This document shows, in pieces, positions 1 to 7,008 of a stretch of 23,138 nt of DNA. Position 1 is the stretch's first letter. The number at the start of each line of letters is the position of its first letter. Source of the stretch: JABDDM01 sp038240295 (GTDB lineage Bacteria; Bacteroidota; Ignavibacteria; Palsa-1295); assembly GCA_038240295.1 (NCBI GenBank), contig JBBSDW010000037.1, positions 1-23,138 on the forward strand, written 5' to 3'. The notes beneath the pieces are model-generated. The model saw only the letters and a list, made by a program, of their open reading frames with translations, ran no database searches and was not told the DNA's origin. A program made the position numbers and the translations under genes.

Positions 1-167
1 CGACCGTTCGTAACTCTTCCCTCTAGCGTTAGTGAAAATGGAGATTGATAGCGCCAGACGAATTCTCGCATCAGCATAATGCCAAGTAAGGTCACAACAA
101 GCGCCGAATAGAGCGCGATCTTAAGTTGAGATTTTTTCACAAAGGCAGAACGCCGATCGCTGGGCAT
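1..167 (-). CDS. N-terminal part of a membrane-anchored protein of unknown function (cut by the window edge)
   Basis: An open frame begins with ATG at 167 and runs leftward through 55 codons to the window edge without a stop. The start is supported by AAAAGGA placed a few bases upstream on the minus strand, one of the few Shine-Dalgarno-like sites here. The product begins with a short basic, polar stretch (MPSDRRSAFVKKSQLK), then one hydrophobic segment at about residues 17-33 (IALYSALVVTLLGIMLM), then a polar stretch that would lie outside the membrane. This is the layout of a signal anchor or uncleaved signal peptide. The family cannot be told from this fragment. The 230 bases upstream (168-397) hold no gene that I can support. 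Confidence 0.6.
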   Translation of the reverse strand, partial: MPSDRRSAFVKKSQLKIALYSALVVTLLGIMLMREFVWRYQSPFSLTLEGRVTNG

Positions 168-397
168 TCGTCCTTTTGGACGCTTCTAACTTCAGCACCT
201 CACGAACGACAACCCCACTTTTCAGCGTCATTTCGCCCTTTTTTCATCTGGGCGACCAAAGTGTGTGCAAACTTTTTTCACAATTCTCCTTCGTAGAGAT
301 ATCGGTGCCACTCACAAAACCTGACGTCGCTCGATTATTAGCTTTGTGAAAAAGTAAAACAGTCGTCCCGAAGGATTAGTGCCCAAAGAAGCACCTT

Positions 398-945
398 TTA
401 TTCAAATGATACCCCACACCTGTCATCATGATCAGGGGCTAGGAAAATACGCTTCGAGCCATTAACCCAGATCATAGAGGAGTGTGGATAGCCAAAGAGA
501 AGAGGTAAGTTGTCTTACCATTGCGCCGTCGGTTGTAATTTCATAGATATACGAGGCATCCTCGTTGACGTGGTGCATCGTCACGGCGATAGTAGAGTTT
601 GTGCGAAATTCAGCCCATGTGCCCCAGGCATTATACGCGCAAAAATCTTTCTGAAAGTCAATGATCTTTAGAGGTACTGTCGATAGATGGTCTTTAAAGT
701 ATCGGTCAATATCAGCGATCCAGACCTGTCGCACTCCCCCAGTCTTTGTCATACTATCATAGTACGGATACACTGACAGCGCAAGCTGCTTTCCATCGGC
801 TGACCAGGCCCGAGCATGATCGTCCCTCTTGCTTGGTTGAACGGATCTACTCCTCAATCCGACTCGTTTCTCGCATACTATAGCAATCTCTCGTCTCCAG
901 GTGCTAATAGGCACGTCAAGCCACCCTATATGATTTTGGTTGATG
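398..945 (-). pseudogene. Remnant of a PD40/TolB-like beta-propeller protein, frameshifted
   Basis: The stretch encodes propeller-blade-like text: AWSADGKQLALSVYP, then VRQVWIADIDRYF, then ITTDGAMVRQLTSS. The frame stops at 462, but the next frame carries a fitting continuation (LFGYPHSSMIWVNGSKR, then IFLAPDHDD) to TAA at 398-400. A single frameshift near 480-510 therefore separates the last blade from the rest. No convincing start, signal peptide or complete propeller is present, and upstream the frame runs into an unrelated sorting-domain remnant read out of frame. I read this as a decayed 3' part of a gene; a sequencing error could explain the frameshift but not the missing 5' half. The 5' limit is approximate. 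Confidence 0.4.
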
Positions 946-970
946 TGAATCGTTGTTCGCCATAGTACAA

Positions 971-1140
971 TCAGCGGACAATAACCAGCCTGGCTGATGC
1001 AGTTTTGCCATCGGCTGCCACTCTGCAAATATAGGTCCCCGACGGCAGATCAACAAGATCGAACGTTTCGACTTATGCACCCGAAGCTCGCTTAGTCGCA
1101 TCGAACTTCACGGCGACAGGATCCGATCATTGAAAGTAGT
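971..1140 (-). pseudogene. Remnant of a T9SS type-A C-terminal sorting domain
   Basis: Read on the minus strand, this stretch gives VKFDATKRASGA, an in-frame TAA, then VETFDLVDLPSG and TYICRVAADGKTASARLVIVR before TGA at 971-973. The pattern of a strand, then LPSGTY, a short strand, DGK and a basic-hydrophobic tail is typical of the end of a T9SS C-terminal domain. The internal stop, the lack of the usual YPNPF-type motif in frame and the absence of a passenger domain mark it as debris. It lies just downstream of the arylsulfotransferase gene, which has its own intact sorting domain, so it is a second, older tail from another secreted protein. Confidence 0.45.
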
Positions 1141-1206
1141 CATGCTCTGAACTACGCTTCAATTTCTGTATAACTTCAAAGCCCAATGACCCGATGTTCG
1201 CAGCGA

Positions 1207-2646
1207 CTAATGTGCAACGACCATGCGTGTTGTTCGCATTGATCCTTGGTCGTTCAGCACGGCAAAGTAAACCCCGGCATTCAGATTGGCGCCGCTAAAC
1301 TGGACCGAATGCGTGCCTGCTCCATAAATTCCCTGCGCGATACTCTGTACCTTCCGGCCGAGTTCATCATAGAGATCGAGTTGGATGGTGGCTTGACGTT
1401 CGAGTTTGAAAAAGATCAAGGTCGAACTGCTGAACGGGTTTGGATAATTTTGAAGCGCGCTGAAACCGCTAACCTGTGCGATTGTCACAGCTTCGCTCGT
1501 GCTTGCGATCCATGGCTGACGGTACGCTCGGTAACTCACATTGCTTTTTTGAAGACCCATCTCAAAAACTTTTTCGCCCGCTGGCGTCACTTCAGTCGCC
1601 GCTGGGATACTTTGCGCGCCCCATCCAATAAAGGTGTTGCCGTTCGCGAGTCGCTCGACGCTGCCCATTGCAACAGTGAACGTTGTCGGCTGTTGACGAA
1701 ACTCCCAGACCTTTGTCGCAGTCATATTTTTTTCATCGAGCGCGAATTCCATTGCACGTGAAAATTGCGGAACGTGCAGGTTGCCATTGTCGAAGAGCGT
1801 GATGTTGCCGTTCGCGATCCTGCGCGCATTGTGCTGATGCGAAAATCCTATGGTGTCTCCGATCATCGTGAACATATTGTGCGCGCCGCCCCAGCGCCAG
1901 ATCACTGCACCCGTCGTGCGATCGATCTTTGTGATCTCATCCAGATGGCGAGACGAGAGTAGAATGTTGCCATCGGTATCATTCTGCAGGGAATTGGCAT
2001 GCTCAAAGTCGATCGAGGGCTGTGTAAAGTCGATGCCCGTTGCATCGGTCACGTTGAAATGATCGAAGCCATTCCAGTCGAATACGACATTTTTATTTTG
2101 ATCGATCTCTTGCACGCGGTTGCCGATCACGATCGCAGCGGAATCCCCATTCGCGACAAGCCTGCTCATATCGACAATTTCTGAATCGGTACCGAGCAGC
2201 AGCGCGTGACCGTTCGGAAGGAGTTCGAGATCATGCGTATCGGTACGCACATTGTTGCCGCAATAAAAGCTATCGACGACTGCGTAGTTCGAATCGAGCG
2301 CATAGAACTTATATGTTGATTCGTCCATATAGGTCAACAAGCCGTTTGGTTGTACTTTGAAATCGAGGCAGGCCTTCGGCATTTTACGATAGAAGATCGG
2401 CGTACCGTTCGGTGCGAGGATCATCAGGTAGTAGGCGGCAAGCGGCGACCCGGAGAAATTGAAGTTGCTCAGAAATATCGCGCCCGGTTCGTCTTGAAAG
2501 TTAGCTGTCGAGTCACTCATTATCTCGATCCCTGGAAAATCGGCAGGCAAAGAGATGCCTGATTGAGCGAACGCAACATCCGCCATCGCGAGTGGAAGCA
2601 TCGTGATTGATAGACGGGCGAGTAAAAGTATAACGAGCTTTTTCAT
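1207..2646 (-). CDS. Arylsulfotransferase (ASST) family secreted protein with T9SS sorting domain
   Basis: The product is 479 residues if translation starts at ATG 2646, which opens a clear signal peptide (MKKLVILLLARLSITML, cleavage near AFAQ-S). The frame extends upstream to 2715, but those 23 residues would precede the signal peptide. The body is a propeller-like fold with ASST-type motifs: THDLELLPNG (His138), FEHANSLQND (His216), SSRHLDEITKID (His234), TGAVIWRWGG and GFSHQHNARR (His270/272). Residues ~397-479 are a T9SS type-A sorting domain beginning ALQNYPNPFSSST. Known ASST enzymes move sulfuryl groups between phenols without PAPS; the substrate here is unknown and the catalytic His cannot be assigned without an alignment. 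It would be exported by Sec, then secreted or surface-anchored by T9SS. It ends with TAG. Confidence 0.82.
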   Translation of the reverse strand: MKKLVILLLARLSITMLPLAMADVAFAQSGISLPADFPGIEIMSDSTANFQDEPGAIFLSNFNFSGSPLAAYYLMILAPNGTPIFYRKMPKACLDFKVQPNGLLTYMDESTYKFYALDSNYAVVDSFYCGNNVRTDTHDLELLPNGHALLLGTDSEIVDMSRLVANGDSAAIVIGNRVQEIDQNKNVVFDWNGFDHFNVTDATGIDFTQPSIDFEHANSLQNDTDGNILLSSRHLDEITKIDRTTGAVIWRWGGAHNMFTMIGDTIGFSHQHNARRIANGNITLFDNGNLHVPQFSRAMEFALDEKNMTATKVWEFRQQPTTFTVAMGSVERLANGNTFIGWGAQSIPAATEVTPAGEKVFEMGLQKSNVSYRAYRQPWIASTSEAVTIAQVSGFSALQNYPNPFSSSTLIFFKLERQATIQLDLYDELGRKVQSIAQGIYGAGTHSVQFSGANLNAGVYFAVLNDQGSMRTTRMVVAH

Positions 2647-2842
2647 AACGATTTTTCGAATAGCTCCGCGAACGGTCAGTCGAAAATGTTCGCACTCCTC
2701 CGTCGGGTCCTTCATAACCCGTTCGTAGCATGGTCCTCGACATCTTCAAAAAATCTCGCTCAACGGACCAGTTGAATCATATTGACGTACAGTAACAGAC
2801 ACTCAAAGGACGCCTACGAAGAAGAGTGGTTTAAATCTTTGG

Positions 2843-2873
2843 CAAAAAAAACCCGGATCGTGATGATCCGGGT
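2843..2873 (-). terminator. Intrinsic terminator of the second lipoprotein gene
   Basis: A perfect 9-bp stem (ACCCGGATC/GATCCGGGT, 5-base loop) is followed on the minus strand by a run of eight T. It lies 25 bases past the stop codon at 2898. A-runs on the other side would give some activity in the opposite direction too. Confidence 0.85.
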
Positions 2874-2897
2874 CTGAAAAAAACGTAGATGCTTCTG

Positions 2898-3680
2898 TCA
2901 GTTCGTATGCGCAGTCAGGACCGTTTGCAATCCGTTCTGAGCTCCCAGGCTTGAAGCGATCGGATGGATCCAATAGAGAACCGGAGCAGCAAGCTTCGGC
3001 GATAAATAGATAACGCACTCTGCGGTAGCGACCCCAAGCGAAGCACTTAAGGAGAAGGAATGATGCGCGTGCTTGATGCCAGTATAGGTTGTGCCGGTGC
3101 TGGCCTGGGTGAACGTAGTGTCCGACATCATCCAGGCAGTATCTTTAAGCGTGACGCTGCCAGCTGCACCTGTGGTATTGATCGTTTGATTGATCGCTTC
3201 CCACTTCGTACCGATCGGAGAGTTCATGCTCGCCTCGAGAACCCAACCGACATGGACTTTGCCTCCCAAAACCCCCACATATGTGGGGTTCGAGTTGATG
3301 GCTTCTAAACAAAGATCAACCTTGTAGACTTTCTGTGCAGCAGTATCCTGGGAGTAGTAATCGGAATCTACGGTGCCATCAGAATAACTATTCGTCAGAA
3401 TCGTCGCGGATTTTCCTAACCACGGTGCGTTGAGTTGAGCGACCGTCTGCGTGAAAGTTCTGAACGGCGGCTGGACCCCTGATCCAGGCATATCGTTCGC
3501 TTGGGCAAACGTCGTCGATTGCGTTGCGGTGAAGGCGAGTTTCGTTGTATCCGTTGTCGAGGATGTCGGAGGCGGATTTGTGCTGCCGCTCGAACACCCG
3601 GTAAGCGATGCCGACACCATGAAAGCGCTCAGCATCATTGCCGCGCTGGATAGAAGAAGTTTCGATTTGAGATTCATCAT
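2898..3680 (-). CDS. Lipoprotein of unknown function, paralogue of the upstream gene
   Basis: The product is 260 residues from ATG 3680 (a second ATG follows directly at 3677). The frame is open further upstream, but only this start gives a lipoprotein signal peptide: basic N-terminus, hydrophobic core and lipobox SLTGC with Cys29. After a Ser/Thr/Pro-rich linker (TNPPPTSSTTDTT) comes a probably beta-rich domain with no motif I recognise. It is a clear paralogue of the gene at 3769-4614: GWVLEASM against GWALEIKM, DTTFTQ..YTGIKHAHHSFSLSA against DSTFAL..YTVKHAQHVLSFSA, and LAAPVLYWIHP against LATPVLTIIHP. It has its own -7 element (3732-3739) and terminator, so it can be transcribed alone. 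Function unknown; probably lipid-anchored in the outer membrane or periplasm. Confidence 0.75.
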   Translation of the reverse strand: MMNLKSKLLLSSAAMMLSAFMVSASLTGCSSGSTNPPPTSSTTDTTKLAFTATQSTTFAQANDMPGSGVQPPFRTFTQTVAQLNAPWLGKSATILTNSYSDGTVDSDYYSQDTAAQKVYKVDLCLEAINSNPTYVGVLGGKVHVGWVLEASMNSPIGTKWEAINQTINTTGAAGSVTLKDTAWMMSDTTFTQASTGTTYTGIKHAHHSFSLSASLGVATAECVIYLSPKLAAPVLYWIHPIASSLGAQNGLQTVLTAHTN

Positions 3681-3731
3681 AGAACGATTAGTTAAAACTA
3701 TAGAACGAAAGAGAAAGAAGCATTCCCTCTT

Positions 3732-3739
3732 CAAACATA
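3732..3739 (-). promoter_or_regulatory. Bacteroidota-type -7 element (TATGTTTG) for the second lipoprotein
   Basis: TATGTTTG matches TAnnTTTG exactly and lies about 50 bases before the ATG at 3680, in the 88-base gap between the two lipoprotein genes. A TTG lies 23 bases upstream, slightly farther than the usual 19-21. Confidence 0.4.
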
Positions 3740-3768
3740 ACACTCTTACGTATGCGAAAACACAACAC

Positions 3769-4614
3769 TTACTTATGCGATACGAGAACACTCATCGAAC
3801 CCTGCGTCTTTCTGGTGCTTCCCCCAGACTGTGCTTGCAAAAGCGCTCCAAACGCAAGCGTCGATGGATGGATGATCGTCAGGACCGGTGTTGCAAGATC
3901 GGCGGATACAAAGACATCGAGGGTCTCACTCCACGTCAGCAGTGGACCGGTTAAGGCCGTAGCACTAAAGCTGAGTACATGTTGCGCATGCTTGACCGTG
4001 TAATTTGTGCCACCAAGGGCAAATGTCGAATCGGCAAGCATCTGTCCGTTATCTTGTTCCTTTATAGTGATCCCGACGGGTATCGGAATAGTCGGGACGG
4101 TTACGTTGACTGTTGTATCATGCTCAAATGCGATCCACTGAATTCCTTTGCCGCTTGCCATTTTGATCTCAAGAGCCCAGCCTGGGTTCGGCAGATTGAT
4201 ACCGAAGGCCTTTAGCGTGGTGTTAAAGAGCACCAGGCCTTGGCTCAGGCCCAAATTCCACTCGTAAAGATCGTTGCCTCCATCCTGAGAATAGATCGAG
4301 CTATCGGTCGGAGTCAGCACCCCTCCAGAATAAACATTCACATCGATTGCGGCGGCGTCTCGTCCATAGAGCGGAATGCCTGAAGCGCTCAGCGTCGAAG
4401 TGTAGGTCGTCATCGAGTTTGCAACGACAGGCTCACCCGGCAGTGTGTCAAGTGTGCTTTTTTGAAAGCTGGTAACCGTGCCTTGCTTCCACTGCATTTG
4501 CGTCGTTGGTCCGTTGTTAACGGGAGCTGGGGGTTGGGTGGCGCACCCAGACCAAACAATCAACGCTGCTGCGATGGCTGCGAACCGAATAGATACATGC
4601 GAGAGAATCTTCAT
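3769..4614 (-). CDS. Lipoprotein of unknown function, paralogue of the downstream gene
   Basis: The product is 281 residues. The signal peptide (MKILSHVSIRFAAIAAALIV) ends in the lipobox VWSGC with Cys24, followed by a Pro/Gln/Asn-rich tether (ATQPPAPVNNGPTTQ). The rest looks like an extracytoplasmic beta-rich domain with no recognised motif. Its last 120 residues align with the neighbour at 2898-3680 through the shared GW.LE, KHA.H..S.SA and L..PVL..IHP motifs, so the two arose by tandem duplication and have diverged strongly in their N-terminal halves. The gene starts about 90 bases beyond the mdh terminator, so it should have its own promoter. Nothing in the sequence identifies a ligand or enzyme activity. 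Confidence 0.75.
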   Translation of the reverse strand: MKILSHVSIRFAAIAAALIVWSGCATQPPAPVNNGPTTQMQWKQGTVTSFQKSTLDTLPGEPVVANSMTTYTSTLSASGIPLYGRDAAAIDVNVYSGGVLTPTDSSIYSQDGGNDLYEWNLGLSQGLVLFNTTLKAFGINLPNPGWALEIKMASGKGIQWIAFEHDTTVNVTVPTIPIPVGITIKEQDNGQMLADSTFALGGTNYTVKHAQHVLSFSATALTGPLLTWSETLDVFVSADLATPVLTIIHPSTLAFGALLQAQSGGSTRKTQGSMSVLVSHK

Positions 4615-4701
4615 AAGTACTGAAGTAGAGATTGTACTGAGGCACGAAGGCCTCTATCGAAGGCCGATAGCTCAACGATACTCTAAGAGCCCAAAAAGGA
4701 G

Positions 4702-4736
4702 AAAAAAGGTTCGTGAAACCATGTTCACGAACCTTT
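4702..4736 (-). terminator. Intrinsic terminator of mdh
   Basis: A 12-bp perfect stem (AAAGGTTCGTGA/TCACGAACCTTT, 8-base loop) is followed on the minus strand by a T-run. It begins about 20 bases past the mdh stop codon. Confidence 0.85.
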
Positions 4737-4757
4737 GACGTTCGAACGATGAATCGC

Positions 4758-5681
4758 TTAGTATTTCACTTTCGCCATGTTGAGCTTCACATCTTCGGCG
4801 CTTGCGCGAAGTGCTTTCTCTTCTTCAGGAAGAAGTTTGATCTGAATGATCTCCTCGAGGCCCTTCTTGCCGATCTTGATCGGCACGCCAACGACGATAT
4901 CGGACAAACCGTATTCGCCCTTGAGCATGACCGCGCAAGGAAGAATGCGATGTTTATTTTTCACGATCGATTCGACCATCTGCACCGCGCTCGAAGATGG
5001 TGCATAATAAGCAGACCCGGTCTTCAGGTGATTGACGATCTCGATACCGCCGTCACGAGTGCGCTGCACGATCTCTTCCAAACGTTTGGCTGGAATGAGC
5101 TCTGGCAACGGAATTCCGGCCACCGTCGAAAAGCGCGGAAGCGGGACCATCGAGTCGCCGTGACCACCGAGTACGAATGCCGTTACGTCCTGAACCGAAA
5201 CTTTGAGCTCCATTGCGATGAACGAGCGGAATCGAGCGCTATCGAGTACGCCAGCCATTCCTAGCACGCGCTCGCGAGGAAGTCCAGTCCGCTTAAGCGC
5301 GACGTAGGTCATGACGTCGAGCGGGTTCGAAACAATGATGAAGATCGCGTTCGGCGATTTCTTGGCTGCATTCGCCGCGCAATCGCCAACGATCTCGGCG
5401 TTCTTTGCTAAAAGATCGTCGCGCGACATTCCAGGCTTTCGCGCAAGTCCTGCGGTGATGACTACGATGTTCGAATCGGCAGTTTCGTCATAGCCATTCG
5501 TGCCGGTGATAAGCGTATCGGTCCCTTCGACGGGCGCGGCTTCATACATATCAAGAGCTTTGCCCTGCGGGATGCCTTCTACGACATCGACCAACACGAC
5601 TTCTTCGGCGAGTTCTTTATCAGCAATGCGCTGTGCAGTTGTCGCGCCAACATTGCCGGCGCCGATCACGGTAATTTTCAT
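4758..5681 (-). CDS. mdh: Malate dehydrogenase (NAD-dependent, LDH-like type)
   Basis: The 307-residue product is full length for the LDH-like malate dehydrogenases of Chlorobi and Bacteroidota; it interconverts malate and oxaloacetate in the cytoplasm for the TCA cycle. The Rossmann glycine motif is GAGNVGA (7-13), and Asp32 at the end of strand 2 indicates NAD rather than NADP. Substrate-binding arginines are Arg81 and Arg87 (ARKPGMSRDDLL) and Arg150 (DSARFRSFIA). Asn119 lies in IVSNPLDVMTY, and the catalytic pair is Asp147/His174, the latter in GGHGDSMVP. Arg81 in place of the Gln of lactate dehydrogenases supports malate as substrate. The gene stands alone between two terminators, with a perfect -7 element upstream and no visible Shine-Dalgarno site. 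Confidence 0.96.
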   Translation of the reverse strand: MKITVIGAGNVGATTAQRIADKELAEEVVLVDVVEGIPQGKALDMYEAAPVEGTDTLITGTNGYDETADSNIVVITAGLARKPGMSRDDLLAKNAEIVGDCAANAAKKSPNAIFIIVSNPLDVMTYVALKRTGLPRERVLGMAGVLDSARFRSFIAMELKVSVQDVTAFVLGGHGDSMVPLPRFSTVAGIPLPELIPAKRLEEIVQRTRDGGIEIVNHLKTGSAYYAPSSSAVQMVESIVKNKHRILPCAVMLKGEYGLSDIVVGVPIKIGKKGLEEIIQIKLLPEEEKALRASAEDVKLNMAKVKY

Positions 5682-5734
5682 CTGTGACTAATTGAGTGCT
5701 ATGATTGAATACTTGATGAGCGTGAAATAAAGTG

Positions 5735-5742
5735 CAAATTTA
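5735..5742 (-). promoter_or_regulatory. Bacteroidota-type -7 element (TAAATTTG) for mdh
   Basis: TAAATTTG matches TAnnTTTG exactly, about 53 bases before the mdh ATG. A TTTG lies 23 bases upstream of it, a little farther than the usual spacing. Confidence 0.45.
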
Positions 5743-5824
5743 CGGAGGAAGAATGCCGCAGGGATCAAAGCGAAAAATTGGAGCGGCTGCCGGTCGATAA
5801 TTCAATCTGGCCTAGGAACAACAA

Positions 5825-5843
5825 CCCCACCGTAACGGTGGGG
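5825..5843 (-). terminator. Probable intrinsic terminator after the rhomboid gene
   Basis: A perfect 8-bp stem (CCCCACCG/CGGTGGGG, loop TAA) lies 54 bases beyond the rhomboid stop. The minus-strand tail GTTGTTGTT is only moderately T-rich, so termination could be weak. Confidence 0.5.
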
Positions 5844-5896
5844 CCTGAAATACGTAAAGCCGAGAACGTATTACTTTGCGACTGACGCCCCGGAAG

Positions 5897-6562
5897 CTAA
5901 CGAACTCCCTCTAATCGAGCACGACTCGTTTTTCGCCGAAAGAAAAAAACCAGGATCAATCCCGTAACGAAGCCGCCGATGTGAGCCATGTAGGCTACGC
6001 CGCCGGTTGCGTCTGCGGCGTGATTGAAGAGGTCGGTGTAGCCCGAGAAAAACTGCGTGGCGATCCAAAGCCCAAGTACGAACCACGCACTGATTTTTAC
6101 GAAGAAAAACCCCATCAGTACGCGTACTTTGTTCTTCGGGTAGAGCATGAGCTAAGCGGCAAGCACTCCCGAGATCGCGCCGGATGCACCCAGATTAGGG
6201 ATGTTTGAATTGGGATAGACCAGGATCTGAGCAAGAAACGCGACGACGCCGCAGACCAGATAAAAGATCAGATAACGCACACGACCAAAGCTATCTTCGA
6301 CATTATCACCAAAGACGAACAAATAGAGCATGTTGCCGAGCAAGTGCGCCCAGCCGGCGTGAAGGAACATGGCGGTGATAAGCGTATGGACCGGAGGAAT
6401 GCCCGACGTAAAATCAAGCGGGAGTACCGAATATTTCACGACGAATGTATCGCCACGTTGTAATTCGAGAAAGAAGACGACCGCGTTTGTTGCGATCAGC
6501 AGAAGCGTTACGATGGGAAAGGATACTCGCTCGGTGTTGTCGTCGCCAATCGGTAAAAGCAT
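5897..6562 (-). pseudogene. Rhomboid-family intramembrane serine protease, interrupted by an in-frame TAG
   Basis: Read through one stop, the frame encodes a complete six-helix rhomboid of about 220 residues. The start at 6562 gives MLLPIGDDNTERVSFPIVT, the usual N-terminus; the frame is open farther upstream, but that part runs into the tRNA gene. Family motifs are present: HAGWAHLLGNMLYLFVFGDN, the nucleophile motif GASGAISG (Ser127) and the His motif AHIGGFVTG (His194). Codon 137 (6152-6154) is TAG where the family normally has an aromatic residue (..GVLAA-Y-L-M-x-Y-P). The frame is unchanged after it and reads to a normal stop at 5897. The first piece lacks the catalytic His and the second, which could restart at ATG 6148, lacks the Ser, so neither alone should be a protease. 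Conservation on both sides implies a very recent nonsense mutation, a base-call error or readthrough. Confidence 0.85.
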
Positions 6563-6654
6563 GTCGTGTGCATTCGTGAAATCGTGGCGAAGATACCAAC
6601 GGAAGTTGCTGGGAGGGAAGAAATCGAGTGCCAGGGTGACTACGATCGATCGAG

Positions 6655-6729
6655 TGGGCATTGCGGGGTTCGAACCTGCGACCTTTCGCGTGTGAGGCGA
6701 ACGCTCTGGACCAACTGAGCTAAATGCCC
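6655..6729 (-). tRNA. tRNA-Val (anticodon CAC)
   Basis: The minus strand folds into a full 75-nt cloverleaf: 7-bp acceptor stem GGGCAUU/AAUGCCC, D arm GCUC/GAGC, anticodon stem UUCGC/GCGAA with loop CUCACAC (anticodon CAC, reading GUG), 5-base variable loop and T arm GCAGG-UUCGAAC-CCCGC. The discriminator is A. The 3' CCA is not encoded, so it must be added by the CCA-adding enzyme. The rhomboid gene begins 92 bases downstream in the same direction, so the two may share a transcript. Confidence 0.97.
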
Positions 6730-6796
6730 TGAGCTACCAACCAACCGTTACCGGTTGCGTAGCAGCCGAATAACTGAGTGCATTGGGGGACGGTTC

Positions 6797-6804
6797 CAAA
6801 CATA
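6797..6804 (-). promoter_or_regulatory. Bacteroidota-type -7 element (TATGTTTG) upstream of tRNA-Val
   Basis: TATGTTTG on the minus strand matches TAnnTTTG exactly and lies 67 bases before the tRNA 5' end. No good TTG stands at the -33 spacing, so this is tentative. Confidence 0.33.
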
Positions 6805-6832
6805 AGGCCGTAACCGCTGTCGCATTTTTTCC

Positions 6833-6902
6833 CATTCCCCATTCCCCATTCCCCATTCCCTGTTCCCCGCTCCATGTTCCCCGCTCCATGTTCCCCGTTC
6901 CC
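6833..6902 (+). repeat. Array of ten phased 7-bp repeats (consensus NNTTCCC)
   Basis: Exactly ten heptads in unbroken phase: four copies of CATTCCC, then TGTTCCC and CGCTCCA alternating (TGTTCCC three times, CGCTCCA twice), then CGTTCCC. The array sits between the tRNA-Val promoter region and the kelch promoter, ending 40 bases before the -33 element of the latter. Related degenerate arrays lie past the end of the kelch gene. Confidence 0.85.
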
Positions 6903-6942
6903 AAAACCGTTTTCAGATTTTGAGAAAGAGGCCGTATGCTTT

Positions 6943-6972
6943 TTGATCTTTAGTTTCCAGGTCGTATATTCG
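6943..6972 (+). promoter_or_regulatory. Bacteroidota-type promoter of the kelch gene (TTG-N19-TATATTCG)
   Basis: TTG at 6943-6945 and TATATTCG at 6965-6972 are separated by 19 bases, the usual spacing, with one mismatch from TAnnTTTG. Transcription would start about 30 bases before the ATG at 7009. No Shine-Dalgarno site is visible. Confidence 0.5.
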
Positions 6973-7008
6973 TAGTCCTAATAACGCCTGCAATTTTACC
7001 CTCGATCC

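Noticed and set aside
1246..1761. 171-codon plus-strand frame
   Set aside because: Antisense to the T9SS tail and body of the arylsulfotransferase; composition is that of a shadow frame.
6152..6154. TAG reassigned as a sense codon in this organism
   Set aside because: Other genes here (arylsulfotransferase, FG-GAP protein) end at TAG just where their domains end, so TAG works as a stop.
6563..6661. Upstream extension of the rhomboid frame to ATG 6661
   Set aside because: It would begin inside the tRNA-Val gene and adds residues that rhomboids do not have; ATG 6562 gives the normal N-terminus.
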